From contig JAVLUZ010000758.1 of the NCBI GenBank assembly GCA_036768485.1, forward strand, positions 62,001 through 126,000: a DNA stretch of 64,000 nt, read 5' to 3'. The translations under genes were made by a program, and so were the position numbers. Source of the DNA: Mermis nigrescens. Its lineage: Eukaryota; Nematoda; Enoplea; Mermithida; Mermithidae. Positions 51,537-62,397 of the stretch are shown piece after piece. Every line of letters starts with the position of its first letter. The first letter of the stretch is position 1. The notes beneath the pieces are model-generated. The model ran no database searches and was not told the origin of the DNA. It saw only the letters and a program-made list of their open reading frames with translations.

Positions 51537-51801
51537 CATAGGTGGGCAGCACCAAAATTCTGGGGGGGGGGTGAAAAAATTTTCAAAGGTTAAAAAATGG
51601 TCTTAAAAGCGGTCGTAAGGCGAAAAAACACCATTTTTCGACGTTTCTCATCGAGCACTATCCAATGGCATCAAAAAATCGCCAAAAAGCAGAAAGATTT
51701 TCAAAATTTGAATTCTGGGGGGGGGTATTTTGATTTCTGGGGAGGGGTATTTCAACTTCTGGGGCGGGTGCATACCTCCCTAACCCCCACGCCCACGTGT
51801 G
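51537..51801 (-). mobile_element. Family A hAT-type MITE in the LINE
   Basis: On + it starts CATAGGTGGGCAGC and ends CACGCCCACGTGTG. Perfect 8-bp duplications GTGACAAT lie at 51529-51536 and 51802-51809. Confidence 0.93.
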
Positions 51802-52227
51802 GTGACAATGGTTACAAGAAACCAGTTCCAAATGGGGGATCAGTGCAGCCACTATCAACCTATCTAATGAATGTAAACAAGCAACAGCCGATCAAAAACA
51901 AGACGGGGCGAAATTACTAGCCAGAAAGATTAAATAGCAAGCACATAAAAATAAAGAGGTATATTGGAACTAGAAAGCTATAGAACTTGGAAGAGCCAGA
52001 GGAACAAGTGATTTCAGAAAGCTGTTCCAACTGATGAGATGATGAGAGAACTGGCAAGAAAATACACTCATCCTATTAGCGATAAGATTTCTGATGGAAG
52101 TGACAATTTAATTTGCAACAAAATTGCATAGCTCAATCAATATCTTCAACACTTTTCAGAGTTACTTAATAAGGCGCCTCCTTTCCTTGTACAATATCGT
52201 ATCGCATCAGCAACAACAACATACAAT

Positions 52228-52485
52228 CACACCTGGGCGTGGGGGGGTTTGGGGGGTATGCACCCCCCCAGAAACCAAAATACCCCCCAGAAATCAAAAT
52301 ACCCCCCCAGAATTCAATTTTTGAAAATTTTTTTCGTTTTTTTCGCAATTTTTTGATGCCAATGGATAGTGCTTGATGAGAAACGTCGAAAAATGGTGTT
52401 TTTATCGCCAAACCACCATTTTTAAGGCCATTTTTCGACCTTCAAAAAATCTTGCACCTCAGAATTTTCTTGCTGCCCACGTATG
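52228..52485 (+). mobile_element. Family A hAT-type MITE in the LINE
   Basis: The ends are CACACCTGGGCGTG and GCTGCCCACGTATG. Perfect 8-bp duplications CATACAAT lie at 52220-52227 and 52486-52493. It has extra CAAAATACCCCCCAGAA units compared with shorter copies, and is close to a consensus for the family. Confidence 0.95.
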
Positions 52486-53518
52486 CATACAATACTCAAG
52501 ATGGGCCACCAAGTCAGTAAGAAATTAAAAAAGTAATTAAAAACCTTCGAAGTGGAAAAGCTACAGGTACTAAGGGCATAAATCCAGAAATGTATAAATG
52601 TTGTCGTGAGTTCTTAGTGCCTTCCTTCGAGCAACTTTTTAAAAGTATCTGGAAAAGTGAGAGCATACCAATTGATTGGAAAAGTGCTGTTTTTATTTCG
52701 ATTCACAAGAAAAGCGATTGGTCAAGGTGTAAAAATTACAGAGGTATTTCGCTGTTAAATATTGCCTATAAAATTATGGAAAGGATCATACTTAACAGGC
52801 TTTCGAAAGGGACAGAAAACAAGAGAAATTCTGGCTAGATTCAGACCAGGTAGAGGTTGTATCGACCAGATTTTTTCCCTGCGTCAGCTATAGAACTTGG
52901 CGTGAATTCCGTAAGGAATCACATATCGCATTTATAGATTTCACAACCGCTTTTGACGGCATAGATCGACCTAGTAATGGTCCCGACTTGAATCATATGT
53001 AGTTGCAATAAAGTTATGTCGGCTAATAGCTGCTCTTTACACGACAGCATGCAAAATTCGTGCCTATGGAAGTCGAAGTGAAGAATTTGAAATCTCAACT
53101 GGTGTTAGACAGGGTGCAATTCATTCCCCACTTTTCTATTAAACTACTGTATGGATCACATCTTAGAAACAGTCTCCATAGAATCACCACACGGCATGGT
53201 TTTGCATCCATCAGGCAGAACATTAACAGACCTAACTTTTGCTGATGATATTACTGTCCTAGAAGAAACTCAAGCCGACTTACAAAACATGTTGAATGCC
53301 TTACAAAATGAAACTGCATCTATCGGACTGAAAATAAATGCTGCAAAGACTAAGTATATGACCCATGTATGCCTGTGAAGATTGCAAAAATCTAAATCTG
53401 CTAAAAATTAGACTTCCACTAAAAAACGCTAAAAATCGAAGCATATTCTGCAGAAAGCAGAAGAAAGTTGCACCTCAGACTTAAAATTACATAATATGAA
53501 TAGCTTATTTTTAGAAAA

Positions 53519-53579
53519 GAAGCGATCACTAATAAAAAACGACATGCACATTATGTCGTTTTTTATTAGTGATCGCTTC
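53519..53579. repeat. Perfect 27-bp inverted repeat (hairpin)
   Basis: The arm 53519-53545 begins GAAGCGATCACTAATAAAAA and ends ACGACAT. It is exactly complementary to 53553-53579, with a 7-nt loop GCACATT. It lies between the inverted arms of the composite insertion. Confidence 0.97.
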
Positions 53580-53739
53580 AAAGATAGTGTGCTCGTCATA
53601 TTTCACTTATCAAGCCATTGACGATTAGCTATGAAAACAATAGAGAAATCTGATATCGATAAGAAACTAAATCACTTTTAAAACACATCAAAGCTTCCTC
53701 ATAATCTTTTTCTAAGCCAATTAACAATGTTTTGTAAAG

Positions 53740-55795
53740 CCACGCTTATTTCAGAAGCCACATAATATACTTCGATTTTTAGCATTGTTTAGCAGAAGTC
53801 TAATTTTCAGTAGATTCTTACAACTTTCACAGGCATACATAGGTAACTTTCCCCTAGTCCCTCCTTTTATGTCCTTAAAGATGCGTAATTCCAAGTATAT
53901 TCGTCCTTTTTGTTCCATCAGAGCATTTTTCTTTGCTAGCACCCAACTTTAGTATGATTTGATTAAGTAAGTCAGTAAACACATATAGTAACTTGCACAC
54001 CTGGGCGTGGGGGGGGGGGGGGGTTTGGGGGTATGCACCCCCAGAAACCAAAATACCCCCAGAAATCAAAATACCCCCCAGAATTCAATTTTTGAAAATT
54101 TTTTCCGTTTTTTTTTCGCAATTTTTTGATGCCAATGGATAGTGCTTGATGAGAAACGTCGAAAAATGGTGTTTTTATCGCCATACCACCATTTTTAAGG
54201 CCATTTTTCGACCTTCAAAAAAATCTTGCACCCCCCCCCCAGAATTTTCTTGCTGCCCACGTATGGTAACATGCCACAATGATGATAGCAGTTCAAGTAC
54301 GCGGTAAACAATATTAGTCTGGACATCTGCATTATCTTTTTTAAGCAAGACACCATATCTTATCTGAACCAATCAAATGTTTTCAGCATACATTTCACCC
54401 AACTAGTGGGTGTGAAGAACACTTGCATTCAGATTTTTAATCTAACCTTACAAAAAACTTTTAAAAAATTAAGCTTTTGCAATGCTCTGAATCTAAACTT
54501 AATTTTCAGTGAAAACTTTACACAACTACTGGATGTAAAGAAAATATACAGTCAGATTCGTAATCCTGACCTAACTTTATACATCAAGAATAAATGAATA
54601 GTGTAGACATTACACAACTACTGAGTGTAGAGAAAAGTAACAGTCAGATTCGTAATTCTGACGTTACATAACACATTTGAAAAAATTAAGAATTAATTTT
54701 CAGTGTTAATTTTACACAATCACTGAGTGTAAAAGATTTTAGTCGGATCCGTATTTGATATTACTCTGATATTTCAATCGATGTTTATGAAAAAAATTAA
54801 GTCCCCACAATGGTCTGCCAACAGATATATATTAGATGTAAACCACTTTACACCACTGTTGAGTGTAAACAAACGCGCCAAACTGGCATATCATGTTTGA
54901 CCCCTGATACATTTTTAGACTTTTAATCATGTCCAGACTCATATGTGGAAAAGTTGTCAGAAAAAAACAAGATAGATACATGTTTAACACCCCCGATTTT
55001 TGACTTTACACCTTCCGAAAAAGCTAGATATTGATGTAAACAAACACAATTTTCTGTGACGTATACCCCTTAGAAAGTACTTCATACACTACTAAACGGT
55101 GGAATTGGCAAACAAAAAGGGTCAAAGACGTATTTTTCCACCATGCACCACATTGTTAACTTTAAAAATCTGAACCTTACTCCCATTGAGTGTAAAAAAA
55201 TTCGGTTTAGGCCTGTTTGGAGCCCTTGAATCTTAGAACGTTTGTATGTGGAAGTCTCCTGTTCCACAAAATATTTAGGACAGTGACCAATCAAAAAACG
55301 GGGAAAAACGTGTTTTTCCATCTTATGTTACACCCCTGATTTCAAGCTTTACACCTCCACAAAAAAAATTCAATCTTGAGGTTTTTCAAACGCAATTTGC
55401 TGCGACGTGTAGCCCTTGGAACGTACTTTAATTTTGTTCTATTCAATTTGTCCCGACTTATAACTGGAGACGTTGACAGAAAAATCTTATGTTTTTTACC
55501 CTCAGATTCTTTACGCTCTTTACACTGCCACTCCAAAAATGAGTACACTAAAAAATAAAAAAGTAGTTTTGAGCTTAGTCAATGGTCTACATTCGAAAAA
55601 AACCAGGCCAAGCAGAATGCAAAACTGAGTTAGAAATGTTGTGTGACCGATCAATGTTTAAAAAGTATGTTATAACGTTACAGTAAAACTTTACACGCTC
55701 TCTACACACTGGATAGAAGTGTAAAAAAATGGCGGCATCGAATTTTTCTATTATCTATCTTTTAATAAAACGGCACAATGCATAAGTGTCCCATC
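53740..55795 (+). repeat. TGTAAA-rich 2.3-kb repeat, copy 2
   Basis: It parallels copy 1 from the box GCCACATAATATACTTCGA to ACGGCACAATGCATAAGTG. A family A MITE lies within at 53996-54265. The site of the small MITE at 33154 is empty here. Degenerate internal units carry TTTACACAACTACTGG and GATTCGTAATTCTGACGTTA. Confidence 0.8.
53996..54265 (+). mobile_element. Family A hAT-type MITE in the 2.3-kb repeat
   Basis: The ends are CACACCTGGGCGTG and GCTGCCCACGTATG. The flanks GTAACTTG (53988-53995) and GTAACATG (54266-54273) match at 7/8. It includes a run of 16 or more G residues near its left end. Confidence 0.92.
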
Positions 55796-55889
55796 ATAGC
55801 TGTAGTGGGGTAGACATATGTTGGGGGTACCCAAGTATATTATAGGTACGCGATAATGCGCTACCTATGATGTGGTCTGTTTTTTGATC

Positions 55890-55988
55890 TATAATCTGTT
55901 TCACACAAGTTCGGTCATAAATTTTAAAACCATCGCCAACACCAAGCTGACAGATTCCGATTATAGCATTGAACAGCTGATGTAACTC
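55890..55988 (+). mobile_element. Family C MITE, 3'-truncated
   Basis: It starts TATAATCTGTTTCACACAAG and keeps CAAGCTGACAGATTCCGATT, then ends abruptly where copy 3 of the 2.3-kb repeat begins. Confidence 0.65.
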
Positions 55989-56295
55989 TGATCTTATGAG
56001 CAACATCAATGAAAAAAATTAACTCTCAACAAAGGTCTGAAGACAAATAACTGTTAGATGCAAACCACTTTACACCATTGTTGAGTGTAAACAAACGCAC
56101 CTAAGTGACATATGACGTTTGATCCCTGGTACATTTTTTGACTTGAATTCATGTCCAGACTCATAACCGGTGAAGTTGGCAGAAAATAAACAAGACAGAA
56201 ACACGTTAAACACCCCCATTTTTGACTTCACACCTCCCGGAAGAGCTAAGAAGTAAATAATCACAATTTGCTGGGATGTGTAACCCCTTAAAAAT

Positions 56296-57483
56296 TATAG
56301 TCCATTTCATGAAACCTTGTGCATGGATTATGTAAGTCTCACAAAACTGGGCAGACCCAAAGATCCGCCACTGATCAGTGTTTGGTTGATTTCGCGAGCC
56401 AAACCAGCGCTCAAACAAAAATGAGGATCGGCTGAGTTTTATGCCCACCTGGAGCATAAACTCACGGGTTAAAACCCGACTGCAGCACTGTTGAAAAGGC
56501 AGTGTGCAATACCGATCGAGCAACACCAAGATAGCAACGCTCTATCAATTGGTGAGCATGATGCAACCAAGAGAGCAACTCTATCGATTGGTGCATAATG
56601 ATGCAACAGAGCAACAGATGGGCTCTGTAGATTAGTGCATAATGGCCTGGTGAGCGTGCTAGGCATACCGCTATAGCCCGTCATCGGCATGAACCTGTTG
56701 GGGTATTACCTTCCCGTCATAGGCATTTGAACCAGAGTTCAAAAGGCGTGTAACTACTGACAGCAGTTACACTACCCTCCCCTTAAAGAAGGGGCCCTCC
56801 GGTCGAGCGACCCGAAGGGATCTCAGTAGAACCTCCATTTGTAAGTCTCACAAAACTGGGCAGACCCAAAGGTCCGCCACTGAGCAGTGTTCGGTTGCTT
56901 TCACGAGCCGAACCAGCGCTCAAACAAAAATGAGGATCAGCTGAGTTTTATGCCCACCTGGAGCATAAACTCACGGGTTAAAACCCGACTGCAGCACTGT
57001 TGAAAAGGCAGTGTGCAATACCAATCGAGCAACGCTCTATCGATTGGTGAGCATGATGCAACCAAGAGAGCAACTCTATTGATTGGTGCATAATGATGCA
57101 ACTAAGAGAGCAACAGATGGGCTCTGTAGATTAGTGCATAATGGCCTGGTGAGCGTGCTAGGCATACCGCTATAGCCCGTCTAGCTCGTCATCGGCATGA
57201 ACCTGTTGGGGTATTACCTTCCCGTCATAGGCGTTTGAACCGGAGTTCAAAAGGTGTGTAACTACTGACAGCAGTTACAATTATCAAAATGATATAAATC
57301 AATTATAAAAGCGGTTTAAACTAAAGTAACAATCATGATAGTGTTCACAGCAATCAATGCGCATATGAAGTTACATTGTGTAAAGTTTTATTACTGTAGA
57401 CTGACTGAAAACCACTTTTGTAACCATTTTATTAAACGCATAAAATTGATTTATATGCACAAGGTTTCATGAAATACACTATA
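56296..57483 (+). mobile_element. TA-flanked fold-back MITE carrying a TRIM, second copy
   Basis: The ends are TATAGTCCATTTCATGAAAC and GTTTCATGAAATACACTATA, with GCATGGATTA next to the insert. It matches the element at 19090-19852. Both copies carry a TRIM, but from different LTR families and at different points. Confidence 0.8.
56331..57279 (-). mobile_element. TRIM (miniature LTR retrotransposon), - orientation
   Basis: Two LTRs of 441 and 440 bp (56331-56771 and 56840-57279) begin TGTAAGTCTC and end CAGCAGTTACA on the + strand. Read on -, the 68-bp interior starts AATGGAGGTTCTACTGAGAT, a candidate primer-binding site, and ends with the purine tract AAGGGGAGGG just before the other LTR. 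The 4-bp duplication ATTA lies at 56327-56330 and 57280-57283. The LTRs include repeats of GAGCAAC and GATTGGTG. There is no coding capacity. Confidence 0.85.
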
Positions 57484-58469
57484 ATTTATTTTCATTCTAT
57501 TTGACACATCCCAACCTCTAAATGTAGAAAGTAGCCAACAAAAAAATGACAAAAACGTATTCTTACTATCCACCACATTGTAAACTAAAAAATCTGAACT
57601 CAACTCCACATTGAGTGTGAAGAAATTCGATTTGGCCAGGTTGTAGCCTTTTAATCGTAGTATGTTTGTATGTGGAAAACTTCTAATCCGCAAAATATTT
57701 GAGATATTTATCAATCAATCAAAAAAGAGAAAAAACGTGTTTTTTGCCCATTGTACACCCCTAATTTCGAACTTTCCAACTGCATAAATAACTCAATATT
57801 GCGTTCTTTAAACGCGATTTGCTGCGACGCGTAGCCCTTAGGAAGCACTTCATTTCTATTTTATTTAATTTATCCCAAATTATAAGTTGAAAAGTTGGCA
57901 GAGAAATCTTAGACAAAATCTGTTTTTACACATCCTTTAGCGTGTAAATTTTAAACCCCTAGATCTAAGTCCGTATTGAGCGTACAAAAGTTTGCTGGTA
58001 AGCCGAAAATAGTCCTTGAGTCGCTGTATATTTCTGCTGCATAAAAATTTTTTGGGGACTCATAAGTGGAGTTGTTGGCAGACAAAATACACCGAAATGT
58101 GTCTTCTAACCCTCAGATTCTTTGCACTCTTTACACTGCCACTCTAGAAATAAGTCACTTTTCAGAGAAATAAAGAAGTTTTGAGTTTAGTCGATTGTTT
58201 ACATTAAAAAAAAACCAGACTAAGCATAATGTAAAACTGAGTCAAAAAAATGTTTGACCGACCAAAATTTATAAAATCTATATGATATAACGTTACAGTA
58301 AAAGTTTACATTCTTTACAAATTAGGTGAGAGTAAAAAATTGAAAAAATTGCAGCAGCGATTTTTTTATTATCCATCTTCAAAAAAAAACCGCGCAATAC
58401 AGAAGTGTCCCAGAGTTGCTGTAGAGAGATGCACAGGTATATTATAGGTACGCGCTAACGCGCTTTCTA

Positions 58470-58790
58470 TGATGTGGTACCCTGACCATGCATTGAAATC
58501 AGGTAATGAAAGTATAGAGTCCGTCGTTTCCTTCACCTACTTAGGATACAAAGTAACAACAACAGGTGGGGCACCTGAAAAAATAGTAGCCAGAGTCAGG
58601 ATAGCCGCAAATACAACATCAAAAAAGATCCGTATTCATTGCGCAACAGTCAGAGCAACATTACTTATGGGTCTGAAACATGGCCACTACGAGTTGATGC
58701 CCAAAAAAGACTATAAACCTTTGATAACAGATGTCTCAGACGTATTCTTAGAATACATTCTCCAATCTTAATTAACCGAGCGCTGCTGAT
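58470..58790 (+). pseudogene. 3' end of the RTE-like LINE reading frame
   Basis: The segment encodes DHALKSGNESIESVVSFTYL, GYKVTTTGGA and ATVRATLLMGLKHGHYEL: the region that follows the reverse transcriptase in RTE-like LINEs (a SFTYLG box, then RATLLYG-like). It is continuous in orientation with 49745-53379. It ends near the string CTTAATTAACCGAGCGCTGC. Confidence 0.8.
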
Positions 58791-59009
58791 GGGGGTAAAA
58801 CTTACCCCCATCATAATTCTATGCAATGTATGTTCTTCATAGCGTTACCTACGACTCAATATAGTACGTACAAGAGCTAACAATGTTTTTACACGAAAGC
58901 AGTAAAGAAGAATCTGACATGGAGCCCAAAAACATGGAAATGTTGCGAAAATATGCAAATTCCCAATGGGGATAAATTTTACCCCCCTCCCCTCAGTATG
59001 AATGAAAAA

Positions 59010-59320
59010 TCATTTGATTCTGGCACAATCTGGACAATAACGTTTTGTATGATCAGGACATATAGGCACACGGCAATCACGGCAGCATTTGGTCGTCTTC
59101 TTTTTCAATTTGTAGCTACATAATTTACAGTTCGTCCGTGGTATATTGTCATCGTGTGGATCATTGTAATCAGTGTGTCTTGGCTGCTTTGGGCCGCGTT
59201 TCTTTTTTCAAAAATTTCCGCCTTGCTGGCCATCACCTTTCGCACTGCCTCTGCGTACCAATTGTCCGAAGCGCCATGTATTGCTTGCTGTGCATGGATG
59301 AGCGCCTCGGATAAAATGCA
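59010..59320 (-). pseudogene. Cysteine-rich tail of a piggyBac-like transposase (tentative)
   Basis: On the - strand, ending at the stop at 59010-59012, one frame reads NCKLCSYKLKKKTTKCCRDC and then RVPICPDHTKRYCPDCARIK. The spacing C-x2-C...C-x2-C...C-x2-H...C-x2-C is that of the C-terminal zinc-binding domain of piggyBac-type transposases. TTAA occurs at 58772-58775, and the flanking GGGGGTAAAACTTACCCCC near 58790 could be part of a terminus. No catalytic domain is seen upstream, so this is a fragment; another zinc-finger gene cannot be excluded. Confidence 0.4.
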
Positions 59321-59799
59321 CAAGAACCGGCGCCTGAATCATTGAAAGAAGCATATAAAAATCCCATATTGCGCGGCATCAAACAGTATGGAAACATTTT
59401 GAAAAACAAAAAGTTTAACATTCTTGGCCAAAAACTGCGTAGTACGGAAAATGTTACAATTTCTACGCTAAAAAGTCGTGGATTTTACTAACATCTAACC
59501 AATTATTGATTTTTCAGCGCTTCTCACACATGTTTGCGCAGTCTTACATTTTGCGTGCGTTGAGAAAAGTAGCACGTGCTTCTCAAACTTCCAATTATCG
59601 ATTTTTCAGCACAATTGATGCAGGTTTGTGTACAGTCTTCTTACAGCTTTTTGCGTATTGGAAAAATTAGCATGTTTTATTTATATTTAGCCACTGATTG
59701 ATTTTCTAATCTTCGCGTTCAGAAAGTATTTGAAACGAATTTCAGACCATTCATCACACAGGTAACAGCTCAAAAATTTGGCCGGGGGTCCCGGCAAAC

Positions 59800-59958
59800 A
59801 TGGGCGTGGGGATTCGGAGTGGGGTTTGGTTTCCAACCCCAGGAATCTAGCGAACCCCCCAAAAAATCGATATAAAACCAGAATAAAATTTTTGGTAGTT
59901 TTTTAGTCATTTTACCCCATCAGATCCCTCCCTCAGAATTTTTTCACTGCCCATTTAT
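59800..59958 (+). mobile_element. Degenerate family A-like MITE
   Basis: It starts CAAACATGGGCGTGG and ends CACTGCCCATTTATG. It is short, without the central conserved block, and target duplications are not seen. Confidence 0.45.
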
Positions 59959-60265
59959 GGTCCGCAGCCATTTTTATGGGAGGGGTAGATTGCCCCCAAT
60001 TTTTGACCAAAAATTATAAAAAGCACCTAAAAATGGCCAAAAAACGCAAGTTTTTGCCAGAAATCGAGGGGGGGAAGTGTGAAATTTTCTGATTTTGGGG
60101 ATGCGGGAAAATCCGACTTTGCATGGGGATCCCCTGTTACATGTGCAAATGCCATTCATGTAAATTTCCTGATTTTGGTAAAATTTGCATTCTGATTTTG
60201 AAATAAAAGGCGCTTTAGCCAATTCTAGCATACGTCTAATGCATACAATATCACAAAGTACCTGA

Positions 60266-61090
<825 letters not shown>

Positions 61091-61938
61091 GAAATGATAA
61101 GAAGTCATCAATACGAGAAAGATGCAAACAAAAAAAAGAAAATGAGGAGAAAAATTGATAAGTAAATAAATAGATAAATAAAACAGCAAATACTAAAAGA
61201 AGAAAAGAGAAAATGTTGAAAAAAGGGAAAAAAAGAGAGAGGAAAGAAAGACAGATACAGAGGTGCATCATGATATTTGTAAGAAGGAAACAAAAAAGAC
61301 GCGTGAAATAGCACAAGTGTACCTAAAAAAATTATACTATGAGAGATTATATGTTTTATGAGGCGCAAAAGTCTGATTGAAAAGAAAGGAACAAAAAACC
61401 AAAAGAATCATATGAACAGACGAGGTCATAAGAGAGGAACAAGGTTGCTACAGTTTCGTGCCTTTAATCCTCTGACTGTCACTGCAACCTAGCGGCACCA
61501 GTCTAGGCGGCTAGACTTCCTCTCATTACAAAAAAAAGAAAAAATTGAATAAATAAATAAATAAACGAATTAAAATTATAGATACTATATATATTATGAG
61601 AATAATGATAATAATAATAATAATATTAATAATAAAAAAGAAACATCAATAGAAAATATAAATAATTGAAAAAAATAAATGACATAAAAAATAAAAAATA
61701 ATAAAAATCATTGTAAACCTACACATGAAATACTGCGGTACCTGGCCTGTTCAATCATGTGAGGAAATACAACGAGTAAACAAAAAGCGTGAGCTGGATA
61801 GAAATAGAAAGTATAAGTCAAAATGCGCCTACTGTGATATTATCGTTAATAATGCACTACATTGCGAATGACTGAACGCACCTACATACTCATATGATTA
61901 GCGTGCTATAATAAAAAACGAAGCTACTTAGTCATACG
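61091..61938. other. Spacer with purine-rich and A-rich tracts
   Basis: About 61100-61300 is strongly purine-rich on the + strand (GAAAAGAGAAAATG-like). About 61590-61700 is an AAT/AATAAT-rich tract. No gene is supported. Confidence 0.45.
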
Positions 61939-62199
61939 CATACCTGGGCCTGGGGGGAGGGGTTCGGGGGATATGCATCCCCCGAGAAACCAAAATACCC
62001 CCCACGAAATCAAAATACCCCCCCCCAGATTCCAATTTTTGAAAATTGGTTTTTCCACAATTTTTTTGATGCCAATGGATAGTGCTCGATGAAACACGTT
62101 GAAAAATTGAGTTTTTCGCCACACCACCACTTTTAAGGCCATTTTTTGACCTTTGAATAAATCTTGCAACACACAGAACTTTGGTGCCGCCCACCTATG
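61939..62199 (+). mobile_element. Family A hAT-type MITE
   Basis: The ends are CATACCTGGGCCTG and GCCGCCCACCTATG. The flanks GTCATACG (61931-61938) and CTCATACG (62200-62207) match at 7/8. Confidence 0.88.
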
Positions 62200-62397
62200 C
62201 TCATACGGATGTATCATGAAGCGCGTCTGGAAATGTGACAGGAGGCTCAGTGCAAACGCGAAAGAAAATTCAAAATGTCGTTATTGGAAAATTTAAGGTA
62301 TTTTTGACGCATAATTTTAACATAATAGCTTTATTTACACAGTTTGATTGACCGATTATTAAGGCGAATACAGAAAACTCTAAATTTCAAAAGGGTC

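Larger units (their letters stand above)
49745..53379 (+). mobile_element. RTE-like LINE, decayed, endonuclease plus reverse transcriptase
   Basis: The endonuclease part (about 50150-50824) reads YVCCLTETCLPNDGTT, GQHGVSIALS, VIAAYAPTNA, VLAEFNAQLG, DGRHSLGHPCRNGTLLLN, SQTWISPDAHSRNQIDHIVI: the order of an APE-type nuclease of RTE/craniofacial-development-protein-2-like elements. The reverse transcriptase part (about 52520-53379) reads NLRSGKATGTKGINPEMYK, IPIDWKSAVFISIHKK, NYRGISLLNIAYKIMERI, then out of frame the TGVRQGA-type block and TFADDITVLEE with the catalytic Asp pair. Several stops and frameshifts exist, and four MITE insertions interrupt it. The 3' end reappears at 58470-58790 beyond a 5.1-kb insertion. 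Confidence 0.85.
55985..58465 (+). repeat. TGTAAA-rich 2.3-kb repeat, copy 3 (5' part missing)
   Basis: It starts at a position equal to about 33720 of copy 1 and continues to AAACCGCGCAATACAGAAG and TATTATAGGTACGCGCTAAC. It is interrupted at 56296-57483 by a fold-back MITE holding a TRIM. Copy 1 at about 34035 shows the uninterrupted form. Confidence 0.8.
53380..58469. mobile_element. Composite insertion interrupting the LINE
   Basis: The LINE frame stops after KTKYMT near 53360 and resumes near 58480. In between are an inverted repeat (53380-53465 against 53746-53850), two copies of the 2.3-kb repeat, and nested MITEs and a TRIM. The LINE pieces share orientation and order, which supports one interrupted element rather than two. 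Confidence 0.65.

Noticed and set aside
56469..56690. 73-codon frame with short Pro/Ser/Cys repeats
   Set aside because: It lies wholly inside a TRIM LTR made of short repeats; the other LTR does not keep the frame.
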